Below, in pieces: positions 1-8,618 of a stretch of 21,865 bases of DNA. The DNA lies in contig BFEA01000076.1 of the NCBI GenBank assembly GCA_003427395.1, positions 2,001,298-2,023,162 on the forward strand, given 5' to 3'. Numbering within the stretch: position 1 is the stretch's first letter; each line of letters begins with the position of its first letter. Source of the stretch: Chara braunii. Lineage: Eukaryota > Streptophyta > Charophyceae > Charales > Characeae. Under the pieces are notes generated by a model. It ran no database searches. It saw only the letters and a program-made list of their open reading frames with translations, and was not told the origin of the DNA. Position numbers and translations under genes: made by a program.

Positions 1-251
1 CTGAAGACTACAGCTACAGCTATGGCGCCCAGCGCCGAAGACTACAGCTAGCGCTACCACTACTGCCTAGTGCTGAAGACTACTGCAGCGCTCCTCCTGA
101 GTGCTGCGGCCGAATCCTGAAGACTACCTCCGCCTACTGACACTACCTACCCGTGAAGTGCATGGGAACCTCCTATGTACTACGGGTGTGCCTCTTGAGC
201 CCGCCGAAGGGAGGCAGGGGCTGCAGCTGCAGCTCCTGCTCGAGTACGTGA
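1..251. other. Unassigned GC-rich DNA with a scattered short motif
   Basis: No gene is supported. The nonamer gaagactac occurs at 3-11, 37-45, 75-83 and 119-127, with irregular spacing of 34, 38 and 44 bp. The 74-codon open frame here has no recognisable domain. The GCGCC-rich style resembles parts of the LTR further right, so this could be an LTR relic, but I see no aligned stretch long enough to say so. Confidence 0.3.
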
Positions 252-511
252 GGAACAGGCTATTTTGGGCCTGTTCCGCATCCCTGTTTCCGTGCCTGAG
301 TCTTAGGAGCAGGTCGAAACAATGAGGGCCTGCAAATGGTCCTCCGTTTCAGGCTGAAAACTCTGGGTCTGAAAAGACCCAGAAATAGGCTGAAACGAGG
401 TAGGGCCTGCAGGCCCTCGTTTTTCAGCATCCAGGCTGAAATGAACGGGGCCTGTAAGCCCTAAGTTTTAGGCTTTTAGGCAATGTCCGGGACGGGCCCT
501 GTAGGGCCCGT
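252..511. repeat. Cluster of GC-rich inverted repeats (hairpins)
   Basis: Four strong inverted repeats lie within 260 bp. 252-260 pairs with 269-277 (9-bp stem, 8-nt loop). 362-370 pairs with 375-383 (9-bp stem closed by a GAAA tetraloop). 389-428 is an imperfect long hairpin around the perfect 14-bp palindrome gggcctgcaggccc (403-416). 492-500 pairs with 503-511. The phrase aggctgaaa recurs at 351, 388 and 433. This looks like structured repeat DNA, perhaps part of an LTR or a satellite; its function is unknown. Confidence 0.6.
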
Positions 512-1526
512 GTGGCTACGCAGTATGCCACATTCAGGCAGTGGACCTGAGAGGAAAGGTTGACGTAAGGCAAGCTGACAGTCAATCCTCCACGACTCTG
601 GAGTAATCAATGCTGGTCAGGGTTCCTTCGGCCAGATGGAAGGAAGCATGAGGGTGTTTCATGATGTAATATTTTACTCTGACTTGCCGGTGGAATAGGA
701 ACCGGACTGGCGCTCCCCAGAATGGAAATGGAGCCAGGACCATAAGGACCTGTTTAAAAAAAAAAAAAAAACTGTGAACTATTATTAAGCAGTCTCCTCC
801 TTCCCATACACCAAACCAAATGATATGGTCAACGAGGAGGGTCCGCTTTGACTTTATTGTTTGCACTTATCATTTCATTCATGCGGCATCTAGACACACT
901 ACTTCCCTCCACCTTCTCTCCTACCCTCCCCTCCCTTCTCCCGTTGTTCTTCCCATGCAAATTCCTGCACCACCATACCCTTTTCAGTACCTCGACACTG
1001 CTCCTTCCGGCACCACCATACGCTTCAGCGATACCCAACCTCGACACTGCTCCCACCTCCTCTCACCGCAGACGTATCCCTCTCCACCTGAAACAGAAAC
1101 CCCATTTATGCAGCATGTTCACAGGATATCTCCCACCATTATGAGCAAACCTCCACTGTCATCCGCAATGCTTGTGAAGAAAACAAAACGAGAAAAAAGT
1201 GGGGCTTAACACCTCTTGTCTCATCCCCAAATCCACATCATTTTCTTTTCCCTCTCTTCCCTCCATCTTCTAATCTCTCTCTCTCCCTCTCCTGCCACAG
1301 GACAGCTGTGGGGGAAAGTCCGCAAAGGGGTTGCCAGGGTCAGGGAATGCCACATTAGGGCATGAGAGGTGATGGGAGCCTTTGAGGGAGTCATCTTGAT
1401 AACAAATGAATCTCACAAAACAACGTAGAATCTGCTTTCGGTATAGACAGGCAGCCCCACAACCCATACCTGCTCCATATTTGCGATGAAGAGCCCCCTG
1501 AGGCCACATCGATACATAAGGAACAC
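512..1526. other. Gene-free stretch: A16 run, short tandem repeat, possible splice acceptor
   Basis: No coding feature is supported. An A16 run lies at 756-771 and could be the tail of a retroposed sequence. An imperfect tandem repeat of 43-49 bp lies at 967-1056; both units start gcaccaccatac and contain ctcgacactgctcc. At 1268-1300 a ctaat followed by a long polypyrimidine tract and CACAG looks like a 3' splice acceptor, but no coding exon can be followed from it. The open frames across this stretch are short and show no domain. Confidence 0.4.
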
Positions 1527-1945
1527 CATGCAGAAGAAGGCATCTTCCTCTTTCATATGCATCAGCAACATTGCGACCAGAGCAGCCATTCCCTGTACCA
1601 AGAAAGGTAGAACAACGTGGAACGATGGCCCACACGACTGTTAGGTGCAAGAAGCACAGTTCATTGGCTTTCCAATAAGTTTTAGCAAGTTGTGACGCAT
1701 GGAAGATCATGCAGAAGAAGGCATCTTTACCAGCATCACAACTAGATCACCGCTTCCCAAGACCATGAGAAGTGCATCCAAGGCCATGCAACCAGTGCAA
1801 CAGCGGGCATGCAAGTCAATCACAAGGAGTACTGATTCTTAGCTTCACATTGACATTAGGAGCAGTTGCATTATAAGGAATGTAGAAGAAGGAAGCACCC
1901 TCTTCCATATATGTAAGCAAAATTGGCAATGGAGTAGCCCCATGG
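1527..1945. repeat. Three diverged copies of a short motif
   Basis: The 20-mer catgcagaagaaggcatctt is identical at 1527-1546 and 1708-1727. A third, more diverged copy lies around 1876-1940, aligning with about 1518-1590 (aaggaa...gaagaagg...catat...gcaa...ggagtagcc-like wording). Read on the minus strand the copies give similar peptides ending in LLLH, but no single frame joins them, so a decayed repeated exon and non-coding repeats are both possible. A 146-codon minus-strand open frame (1270-1710) covers two copies and has no domain I recognise. Confidence 0.4.
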
Positions 1946-1998
1946 GATGAGTCAACTAAGCTGATATGGGGACGGAAAAATCTAAGCGGCTACAGGGG

Positions 1999-2124
1999 GA
2001 AGAAGTTGGATTATGCTCCATAGATTGGGAAACATCTAAGTGACGATTAGGTTCCATAAACAAGCAAGGTTGTGGGAGAGAATGTTTTGCACGAGGAAGA
2101 AGTTGGATTATGCTCCATAGATTG
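1999..2124. repeat. 29-bp perfect direct repeat, 97-bp period
   Basis: The 29 bases at 1999-2027 recur at 2096-2124, starting gaagaagttggattatgctc. The 97-bp offset is not a multiple of three, so this is not a repeated protein segment. It is either a partial tandem duplication or two copies of a small repeat. I see no gene around it. Confidence 0.6.
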
Positions 2125-3035
2125 TGAAAGCCAGTAGCCGAAAGTGGCACAAGCTTAGCTATAATGCTGTAATGCACGATAAAAGCAATGGGACACTGGA
2201 CAAAGCTACACTCCGTCACAGAAATAACGAAGCTCAAGCAAGCAGGCTCGGGTCCTACAGGATGTTCAAGCTGGTTAAGAAATAGGATAAGGCTCAGAAT
2301 GTCGAGTTGTCTGAGAGGTGACTAAGCCAAACATCTTCTTTCAGGGGGTGAGTTCTTGAACCACCAGTCCCTACTTTATCCTGATGCACCGGTTAACCAG
2401 CCCTGAAATTGTGGGTCGCACCTACCAGACGTAAAAGGCAGGCGTCGGTAGGCAAATGGCACGTGGTAAAGATCTGTTATGAACCTGGTTGTTTGTTGTA
2501 TGAAGACCAACATGCACTCACATAGAGACTTCCAAGCATGCCCATACATACAAAGAAGGAAGGGGAGAGCATGGGAGTATCACACCGCACAGGAAGATAG
2601 AAACACAGCGGAAGACTTAGCCATGCGATATGACAGAGTACACTGAAAGTGCAATTCACCCCACAGAATCCTCACAACCAGTCACAAAGGAAAGCCGAGT
2701 AGATCACATCCAGAAAACAATGAAGCAAAGACAGTTCAGACACAGTACCGACGCTGTTTATTAAACGCAGAGTCTCGATTTGTCAGAATAATGTCGCATG
2801 CCGTAAAGGTGCTAAAAGGGCCTTTACCCGATTCAGACCCTGTTTGAGAAGTGCAGCATAAAGGGGTCACTCGGCAGACCCCCAACTCGTGAAAAGCAGA
2901 TCAACAGGTATGTTCTTTGGGGCAAAAGGCACATCCTAACAAAGTAAAGATCATTGTCAAAGGTCAAGAGCTGTGCCCTGGACGAACAGTCGCAGTGTTC
3001 AAACACAACTGTTCATCCAGGGGATGTGCAGTCCA
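2125..3035. other. Gene-free stretch, possible SINE-like box A/box B pair
   Basis: No coding feature is supported. At 2308-2319 ttgtctgagagg, followed by actaagcc, resembles a tRNA-type box A. gttcttgaacc at 2351-2361 is a weak box B-like match. Their spacing would suit a tRNA-derived SINE, but no cloverleaf can be closed. A small hairpin pairs 2803-2809 with 2821-2827. Everything else is unassigned. Confidence 0.2.
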
Positions 3036-3159
3036 TGTCTGTTCATGCAACGGTTGTGTCTGTACGTACAGTATGTGTCTGTTCGTGCAGTATATGTGTC
3101 TGTTCGTGTAAAATGTGTGTCTGTACGTATAGAAGGTGTGTCCTTTCGAAAGGAAGTCA
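3036..3159 (+). repeat. Minisatellite, 19-21 bp unit, about 6 copies
   Basis: Units beginning tgtctgttcgtgcag (variants tgtctgtacgtacag and similar) start at 3036, 3057, 3076, 3097 and 3118, with a degenerate sixth at 3139. Spacing is 21, 19, 21, 21 and 21 bp, about two helical turns. All overlapping open frames here are Cys/Val/Ser-rich translations of the repeat and are not taken as genes. Confidence 0.75.
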
Positions 3160-4008
3160 AAAGGTTGAGTCCCAGTCAAGATTCCAGTCAAAGGGGAAGT
3201 CCAGATTCAGGTTGTCCGAAATTAAGGCCTGAAGGCCGCAGCAGCAGTGGACCCTGAGGAAAAGGAACTGTGGCACACAGCACAGAGGCTGGGACTGGGA
3301 AAAGGACCAACAAAGACTGAATTCAGACCTCGCCAGGGGAGGCCAGCACTATAAGAAACGAGGCAGCCTCCCCACAGGGCAGATCCCCTTGAGCATTGAT
3401 GCGTGGAAGTGCTGAGGCACTTGTGCGCTAAGGTGCAGGGAGGAAGCGCTGGCAGAAGAAGAAGCTGCGCTAGAGGAAGGGAAGCTGCGCGGGCTGCAGC
3501 AAGCCATAGCTGCGCCAGGCAGAGCTAGTGTTAGTAGTAGTTTAAGCAGGATTAGTGTTAGTACATCAGTGAGAAGCATTCGGAGTAGATCCTTGTAGAC
3601 AGGGAGTGTGCATGTAAGAAGAGACAAGGAGAACCGGGACAGAGATCTTGAGAGAGGAGAACAAGGAAGAGTGAAGACAGGTGGAGACATCGACTACGGT
3701 GAAAACTTACCTGTTGGCGCCATCTTTGAGAACTGGAACAAGCGCTGGCTAAGACAGGCTCTGTTTGTATGTTGATACGAAGGAGAGACTTGTATACTTT
3801 GGGCGCTGGGCTCTTGAACTCGAGATACTCTTGTATAACGTGATTTTGATAATATAAGCTGTGCTACTTGGTTCTTCCCTTTTCTCAATTTCGAGCTTTG
3901 TGTGAAGCTATTCTATCTGTGTTTGGTGATATGTGTGCATGCGAATGAGACACTCCAGCAAGTGTGAACAGTCGGGCCCCTTGCAGTGCAGACCAGAACA
4001 AGAACCGA
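3160..4008 (+). other. Possible LTR remnant (TATA-like box and TGGCGCC primer-site-like motif)
   Basis: No gene is supported. ctataagaa at 3349-3357 resembles a TATA box. About 365 bp downstream, TGGCGCC at 3715-3721 within ttggcgccatctttgagaac resembles the primer-binding sites that follow 5' LTRs in several plant retrotransposon families. The order TATA, transcribed segment, PBS fits the 5' edge of a plus-strand element. I found no CA end exactly at the junction, no second LTR and no gag downstream, so it would be a remnant at most. Confidence 0.25.
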
Positions 4009-4347
4009 CCTCTCTCACATAGTACAAGATAGCGCAGTGGAGGGTTAATATACCAATGATCCGAACAATCAATGTTGCAATGCAGACCAAACATACATCA
4101 TCATCATTCCATGGTGTGAAGGGGCCTGGCGCTCAAACAGGAAGAATGCGCCAGTCCCCAACCATACACAGACGAAGAAGAGGGGAAGAGGGGAATGTCG
4201 TCAACACCAAGTCTTCGGTACAGGTCCCAAATAATCCCTCGTCCTCTCTCACATAGTACAAGATAGCGCAGCGGAAGGCTAATATACCAATGATCCGAAC
4301 AATCAATGTTGCAATGCAGACCAAACATACATCATCATCATTCCATG
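4009..4347. repeat. 105-bp direct repeat, 234-bp period
   Basis: 4009-4113 recurs as 4243-4347 with three mismatches by eye (4038/4272, 4042/4276 and 4045/4279), separated by about 130 bp of other sequence. Each copy runs from cctctctcacatagtacaag to catcatcattccatg. The 9-mer tgcagacca inside it occurs at 3987, 4081, 4315 and 4366. The last of these is inside the conserved part of the LTR, so this block may be related to the LTR edge that it abuts. Confidence 0.7.
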
Positions 4348-4754
4348 CAGCGCAGTGATAGCCCATGCAGACCATCGCCAATACAAGGTATGTGCCCTCA
4401 CATCATCATCATCATCATCATCCTTCACCTATCCCCTGACTACACCCACGTCTGTCCTCCGTTTCACCCGAAGACCACCCCTGCGCTTCACTGTAGTCCA
4501 AGCCAACCAGCTATGGTGGCTGGGCTATGGCGCTGCCCTCAGCAGCGCCCTCCTCCTCTGCATGACCGCACATGCTGCACCTCGCCTCTCAGCGCCAGCC
4601 AGCAGCCGCGAGCCTCTGCTCCAGCAGCGCTGCCGCTAGCATGCGAGTGCGTGAATGAGGCAGCCAGGGCAAGCTCTTTCCTTTATGGAAAGAGTTGGCC
4701 TGCTCACGCAGCCTGGCTGCCCTGGCCTGGGCCCAGAAGCTTCCGGAAGGCCCC

Positions 4755-4909
4755 ACGAGGCTGCCTGGATGCAGCAGCTACTGGGCTGCTGGGCCTTGTT
4801 CGGTTGGGCGCCCAACTGTCTCTGTATGAGGNACGAGGCTGCCTGGATGCAGCAGCTACTGGGCTGCTGGGCCTTGTTCGGTTGGGCGCCCAACTGTCTC
4901 TGTATGAGG
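4755..4909. repeat. 77-bp perfect duplication around a single N (probable assembly artefact)
   Basis: 4755-4831 and 4833-4909 are identical by eye and are separated only by the unknown base 4832. The 5' LTR has one copy of this segment, with an N (12732) at the matching start position. Two overlapping contig ends joined by a token N, rather than merged, would give exactly this. Confidence 0.75.
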
Positions 4910-5071
4910 CTGCGAATCACGCCCAGGGCCTGCATTCTTTGGAAAGGCCCGGTAGGCCGTGGAAATGTCTTTGTTGCTCGGCCTGTGTTTCTTTCAACCA
5001 ACTGGCGCGTCGCAACTGCCTGGACCCCAAATATGAAATTGACAGTCGAGGGCCTCTTGCAAAAAGCCAGG

Positions 5072-5117
5072 CCCGCCTTCACTTAGGGCGGGCACCTCCG
5101 CCTTCACTTAGGGCGGG
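5072..5117. repeat. Two tandem hairpins near the LTR edge
   Basis: cccgccttcacttagggcgg (with a further g) at 5072-5092 and an almost identical unit at 5098-5117 each form a 6-bp GC stem (cccgcc/ggcggg type) with a 9-nt loop, period 25 bp. Both units are conserved in the other LTR at about 12971-13017. In element orientation they lie about 50 nt inside the LTR start (U3). Role unknown. Confidence 0.65.
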
Positions 5118-5168
5118 TAAGGCTGCAAACAGGGCCCCATAAGCCTACCGAGGACCCTGATCCTCGCA

Positions 5169-5181
5169 TTCCCTCCTCCTT
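5169..5181 (-). promoter_or_regulatory. Polypurine tract (plus-strand DNA primer) of element 1
   Basis: On the minus strand this reads aaggaggagggaa, directly followed by the LTR start TGCGAGG. In LTR retrotransposons the purine tract survives RNase H and primes second-strand synthesis. It sits about 28 bp after the last in-frame stop of pol and abuts the 3' LTR with no gap, which fixes both the LTR edge and the element's strand. Confidence 0.85.
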
Positions 5182-5208
5182 AACTTTGTGAGTCCACTGA
5201 GAAGTCTC

Positions 5209-7280
5209 TTATTCTGCAGGCATCTTCCCCTTGAGTGCTCTTTCATAGCCTGCGATTACTTGAGGTGCTGTTCTCATGAGTTCCACCGATCTTCTTTCGG
5301 TTCCAGATGATGTCTGAAGCTCACACGATACTGCACTCTCGGTTTAGGAGGTCGCCCTCTGCCTGATGGTGGAGGAACAGGCATCACTCGATGCTCGACG
5401 ATCTGGTCAATGTCCACTTCGCCATCCATGGTTGGGGACAGCATTGATCTTCTGGAAGGGAACTGCTCAGTAGCAGCATAGGGTGCTAACTTAGAGGCAT
5501 GGAACACAGGGTAGGTACGCAAGTGAGGTGGGATGCGGATTACATATGAAGGTCCGTCTGCTTGATCTCCTACAATCTCTAAGATCTCCCAGGGCCCAAA
5601 GAACTGTGGTATTAGCTTGCGGGATATGCCTAACTCCTGACCAAGCTCAGCAGCCTTAATCCAAACTCTCTCGCCCACCTGAAAGTTAGAGGGCCGTCTA
5701 TGTTTATTCTTAGATGCAATCATTGCCTCTTGAGACTTCCTAATGTGTTTAACGGCCTGCTGCAGCATCTGTTCGTACTTGACAGCAAACTCTATGCTGT
5801 CGGGTGCTGCAGTGGGTTCTCTTTCTGGTAACAGAAAGTCTAAGGTTCGGGGCTTCCAACCAAGATGCAGTTGGTTGGGAGTCATGCCGGTAGTACTATG
5901 CACAACATTGTTGTACAGGCTGGCAACGAGAGGTAATTTATCGTCCCAGTCGTCCTGACTTGGCTTGATATAGTGCCTAAGCAACTGCTGTACTGCTCGG
6001 TTCATTTGTTCTGCTTGCCCATTTGACTCAGGATGATTTCCTGAAGTCATTTGGAGTTTTGTGCCCATTTGTTCAGTAGTAGACTGCCACAACTCACTTG
6101 TGAATCTGACGTCCCTATCACTAACAATAGAGGTAGGTAGACCGAAATCTTTTACCCAGTTATCCATGAAAAGTTTGATGACAAAGTCAGTTTTAGCAGT
6201 TTCAGGCATAGCGATCAGTCTGGCGTACTTGGTGAAACGGTCCACTATGACAAAGATGTGTATCTTTCCTGTCCTACTGGTCACAAGGGTATCCATGAAA
6301 TCCATGGACACACTCTGACCTGGTCCTTCAGGGATCGGCAAGGGTTTGATTAACCCAAGCGGAGCCTGAGTCCTTGGTTTGTCCCTTTGACAAACCTGGC
6401 AGGTTTCAACATAACGTTTTGTATCTTCTAACATGGAAGGCCACCAAAATCTTTGCACTAAGTTCGCTGATGTCTTTCTATAGCCAAAATGACCAGTTGC
6501 ATCATGACATTCCCCTAAAAATAAACTACGCAAAGACTCACTATTAGCAACACATAGTCTTTTATTCCCTGCCTTCTCAAGGAACAGCAAACCATCTACC
6601 ATCGTAAATTCATCCAAAGTTTTCTTGTCCTTTGCTTGGAATCTACGAATGATTTCTGACATGACTGGGTCTCCCTGATAGGCTTCCACCATCGGTCGAG
6701 TGAGTTCGTCAGATATGCCAAACTCGGTAACTAGCGTGCCCAAATAATATGCCCTTCTTGATAGCGCATCAGCCACCTTGTTATACATACCCTTGATAGG
6801 ATCAAGTTGATAGTCATACATGTCTATCACTTGAATCCATCTCTTGAGTGCGTCTGACAACACAGGTTGTGTCTTGATCCAACGCAAAGTCTCATGGTCA
6901 GACCTCACATAGAAAAATCTTCCTAGGAGGTAGTGTCTCCAGTGGACTAGCGCTCTGTATAGGGCGTAGAGCTCTCTCTCATACGTGGACTTCGCTAACT
7001 TTTGAGATGGCATCTTCTTGCTCATATACTCGATCGGTCTCACCGCGCCTATGCCATATTGGTTGGCGTCTGTGGTCACAACAAATGGCTTGTCAGGATC
7101 AGGAAGTTTGAGAACTTCATAGTGTGTTAGAGCATACTTCAATTTCTTGAAGCTTGCCTCACACTCTTCAGTCCACTCCCAAGGGGTGTCAAGTCGAGTT
7201 AGATCTGTTAATGGGGAAGCTATAGTACTATAGTTCTTCACAAACGGACGATAATAGTCCGTCATCCCCAAAAACGATCA
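5209..7280 (-). CDS. Pol C-terminal part: RT connection, RNase H, integrase, chromodomain-like tail (element 1)
   Basis: An open block of about 666 codons (7277 to the TGA at 5274) follows an in-frame TGA (7278-7280) that interrupts pol at TEV/SFLGMTDYY. RNase H catalytic residues are visible in TTDANQYG, YERELYALY, RSDHETLRW and VADALSRR. The usual short segment between IGAV and RPIEYMSKK is missing, suggesting an in-frame deletion. Integrase has an H-H-C-C zinc site (ECHDATGHFGYRK...CQVC) and a DDE triad in MDFMD, IVSDRDVRF and NGQAEQMNR, with exactly 35 residues between the second D and the E. The tail (VEHRVM...VQYRVSFRHH...EDRW) looks like a chromoviral chromodomain. The frame closes at 5274, but a shifted frame reads ELMRTAPQVIAGYERALKGK and ends at 5209, so a frameshift near 5280 probably cuts the natural C terminus. 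Confidence 0.85.
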
Positions 7281-8036
7281 GACCTCAGTAACAGTCTGAG
7301 GTCTAGGCCAGTCACGTATGTTGGCCACCTTCGCATCTTCCGGCCTCAATCCATCTGTTGAAATTTCACGACCCAAGTACAAGATCTTGGTGCAACCAAG
7401 CTCGCATTTATCCAAGTTTACCTTGTACTGGTGCTGTCTTAGGAGACCTAGCACTGTTTTCAAGTGCTCATCATGCTCCTCTACAGTCCTACTAAAGATG
7501 AGAATATCATCGAGGTACACGACGATAAACTTGTCCAAGTAGTCATGAAAGATCGTATTCATCGCGTGCTGGAACCTACCAGGCGCATTGCATAGGCCAA
7601 AAGGCATCACCACAAACTCGTACAGACCGAACCTGGTCTGAAATGCGGTTTTGTGTTGGTCCTCAGGTCTAACGGCAATTTGATGGTATCCGAACTTCAA
7701 ATCTATCTTTGTGAAGTACCGGCATCCCTGCACTCTATCCAAGAGGTCGTCAATGCGGGGTAGGGGCTCCGCGTTCTTAACGGTGATGGCATTGAGGCCC
7801 CTATAGTCAATGCACATCCTTAATGGTCCTCCCTTCTTTGGGACAAATAACACTGGCGCACCGTAAGGGGAGGTACTAGGCCGTATCCATCCCTTCTCTG
7901 TGAGCTCCTTGAGCTAGCGGCGAAGCTCATCTAACTCCGCAGGAGACATCCTATAGATTCTTCCTCTAGGCACTTTACTACCTGGGACAACGTCTATCGC
8001 ATGTACAACCTCCCTTTCCACCGCGCCTGTGGGCTC
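7278..8036 (-). pseudogene. Reverse transcriptase segment of pol, with nonsense codons (element 1)
   Basis: RT would copy element RNA into DNA inside the virus-like particle. In order the segment shows [46 protein letters not shown], the palm motif [26 protein letters not shown], and the catalytic YLDDILIFS (metal-binding DD intact). It shares one frame with the protease upstream and with RNase H/integrase downstream. Two stops break it: TAG at 7914-7916, and TGA at 7278-7280 at its end. A TAG at 8037-8039 separates it from protease. F in DLKFGYHQI replaces the S seen in element 2 (DLKSGYH). Inactive as it stands. Confidence 0.85.
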
Positions 8037-8618
8037 CTAAAAAAGGTCTGAATATTGTGCGACGACTCTTTCTATCTCTGGGGGTGTTTTAACGACCTCC
8101 CCTTTCTCAGAGACAAAGACTAGATACATGCCCTCCTCTCGATTCTGCTTATAATAATTATAGAAGGATGAAGCGCACATACACCCGTAGTTCTCTATTA
8201 GACTGCTAGCTTTATACTTCTGCAATCTAACAATTCTACCATTGGGCAACTTGTGAATCAACACCTTTCTATCCCAGTCAAACTGAGGTTGCGAGACTTC
8301 GAGGTAGTACATGCCTAGTAGCATATCGACTGGCAGTTCGTCGCTCACTAGGAAGGAGATCTTGTGGATCACATCCCCTCCTCCATAGGAGAAGGTGCAG
8401 GCTACGTCCTTCACATAGTCTTTTACCACCATTTGGTGCTTGTTGGCTAGCATAGAAGCTACAGTTCTACTAAGCCGCTGCACTTGGTCCCCTAAGCGCA
8501 GTCTATCCACACAAGCACGACTGATGAAATTTTGTGTAGAGCCTATGTCTGCGAAGGCGCCAACCTTGCGGCCACCTACATCTACTTCGAGCCACGAAAT
8601 GTTCACCCTTTGGACCTC
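8037..8618 (-). pseudogene. Retropepsin-like aspartic protease segment (element 1)
   Basis: About 190 codons in the RT frame. VNISWLEVDVGGRKVGAFADIGSTQNFIS carries the retropepsin active-site position, but the motif reads D-I-G (8541-8549) where the family needs D-T/S-G. A hydrophobic flap-side stretch and MLLGMYYLEVSQPQFDW (the typical LG-D/M-W region) follow. The domain is closed by TAG at 8037-8039. Upstream it is joined to gag only through a frame change near 8620. The altered catalytic residue and the frame breaks predict no protease activity. The fold assignment rests on motif order and position between gag and RT. Confidence 0.8.

Larger units (their letters stand above)
4363..5168 (-). 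repeat. 3' LTR of element 1 (left-truncated)
   Basis: Matches 12341-13067 closely and ends exactly where that copy ends (...cctcgca), next to the polypurine tract, so it is the downstream LTR of the minus-strand element. The 302 bp that should precede 4363 by comparison with 12039-12340 are absent or replaced. Internal landmarks are a (CAT)n run at 4400-4422, the 14-bp palindrome gttgggcgcccaac at 4803-4816 (repeated in the duplicated block), and two tandem hairpins at 5072-5117. One N at 4832 splits a perfect 77-bp duplication that the other LTR lacks. Confidence 0.88.

Noticed and set aside
1261-1400. Last exon after a strong-looking splice acceptor at 1300
   Set aside because: The frame after it closes in about 20 codons with no recognisable protein and no donor or upstream exon.
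1270-1710. 146-codon minus-strand open frame as a host gene
   Set aside because: No domain, overlaps diverged repeats with inconsistent frames, and other frames are also open. Kept only as a repeat.
2301-2362. tRNA gene
   Set aside because: Box A- and box B-like words are present, but no acceptor, anticodon or T stems can be paired. At most a SINE relic.
4306-5142. 278-codon plus-strand open frame
   Set aside because: Lies wholly in the LTR and its duplicated block, crosses an N, and translates His/Pro/Ala-rich simple sequence.
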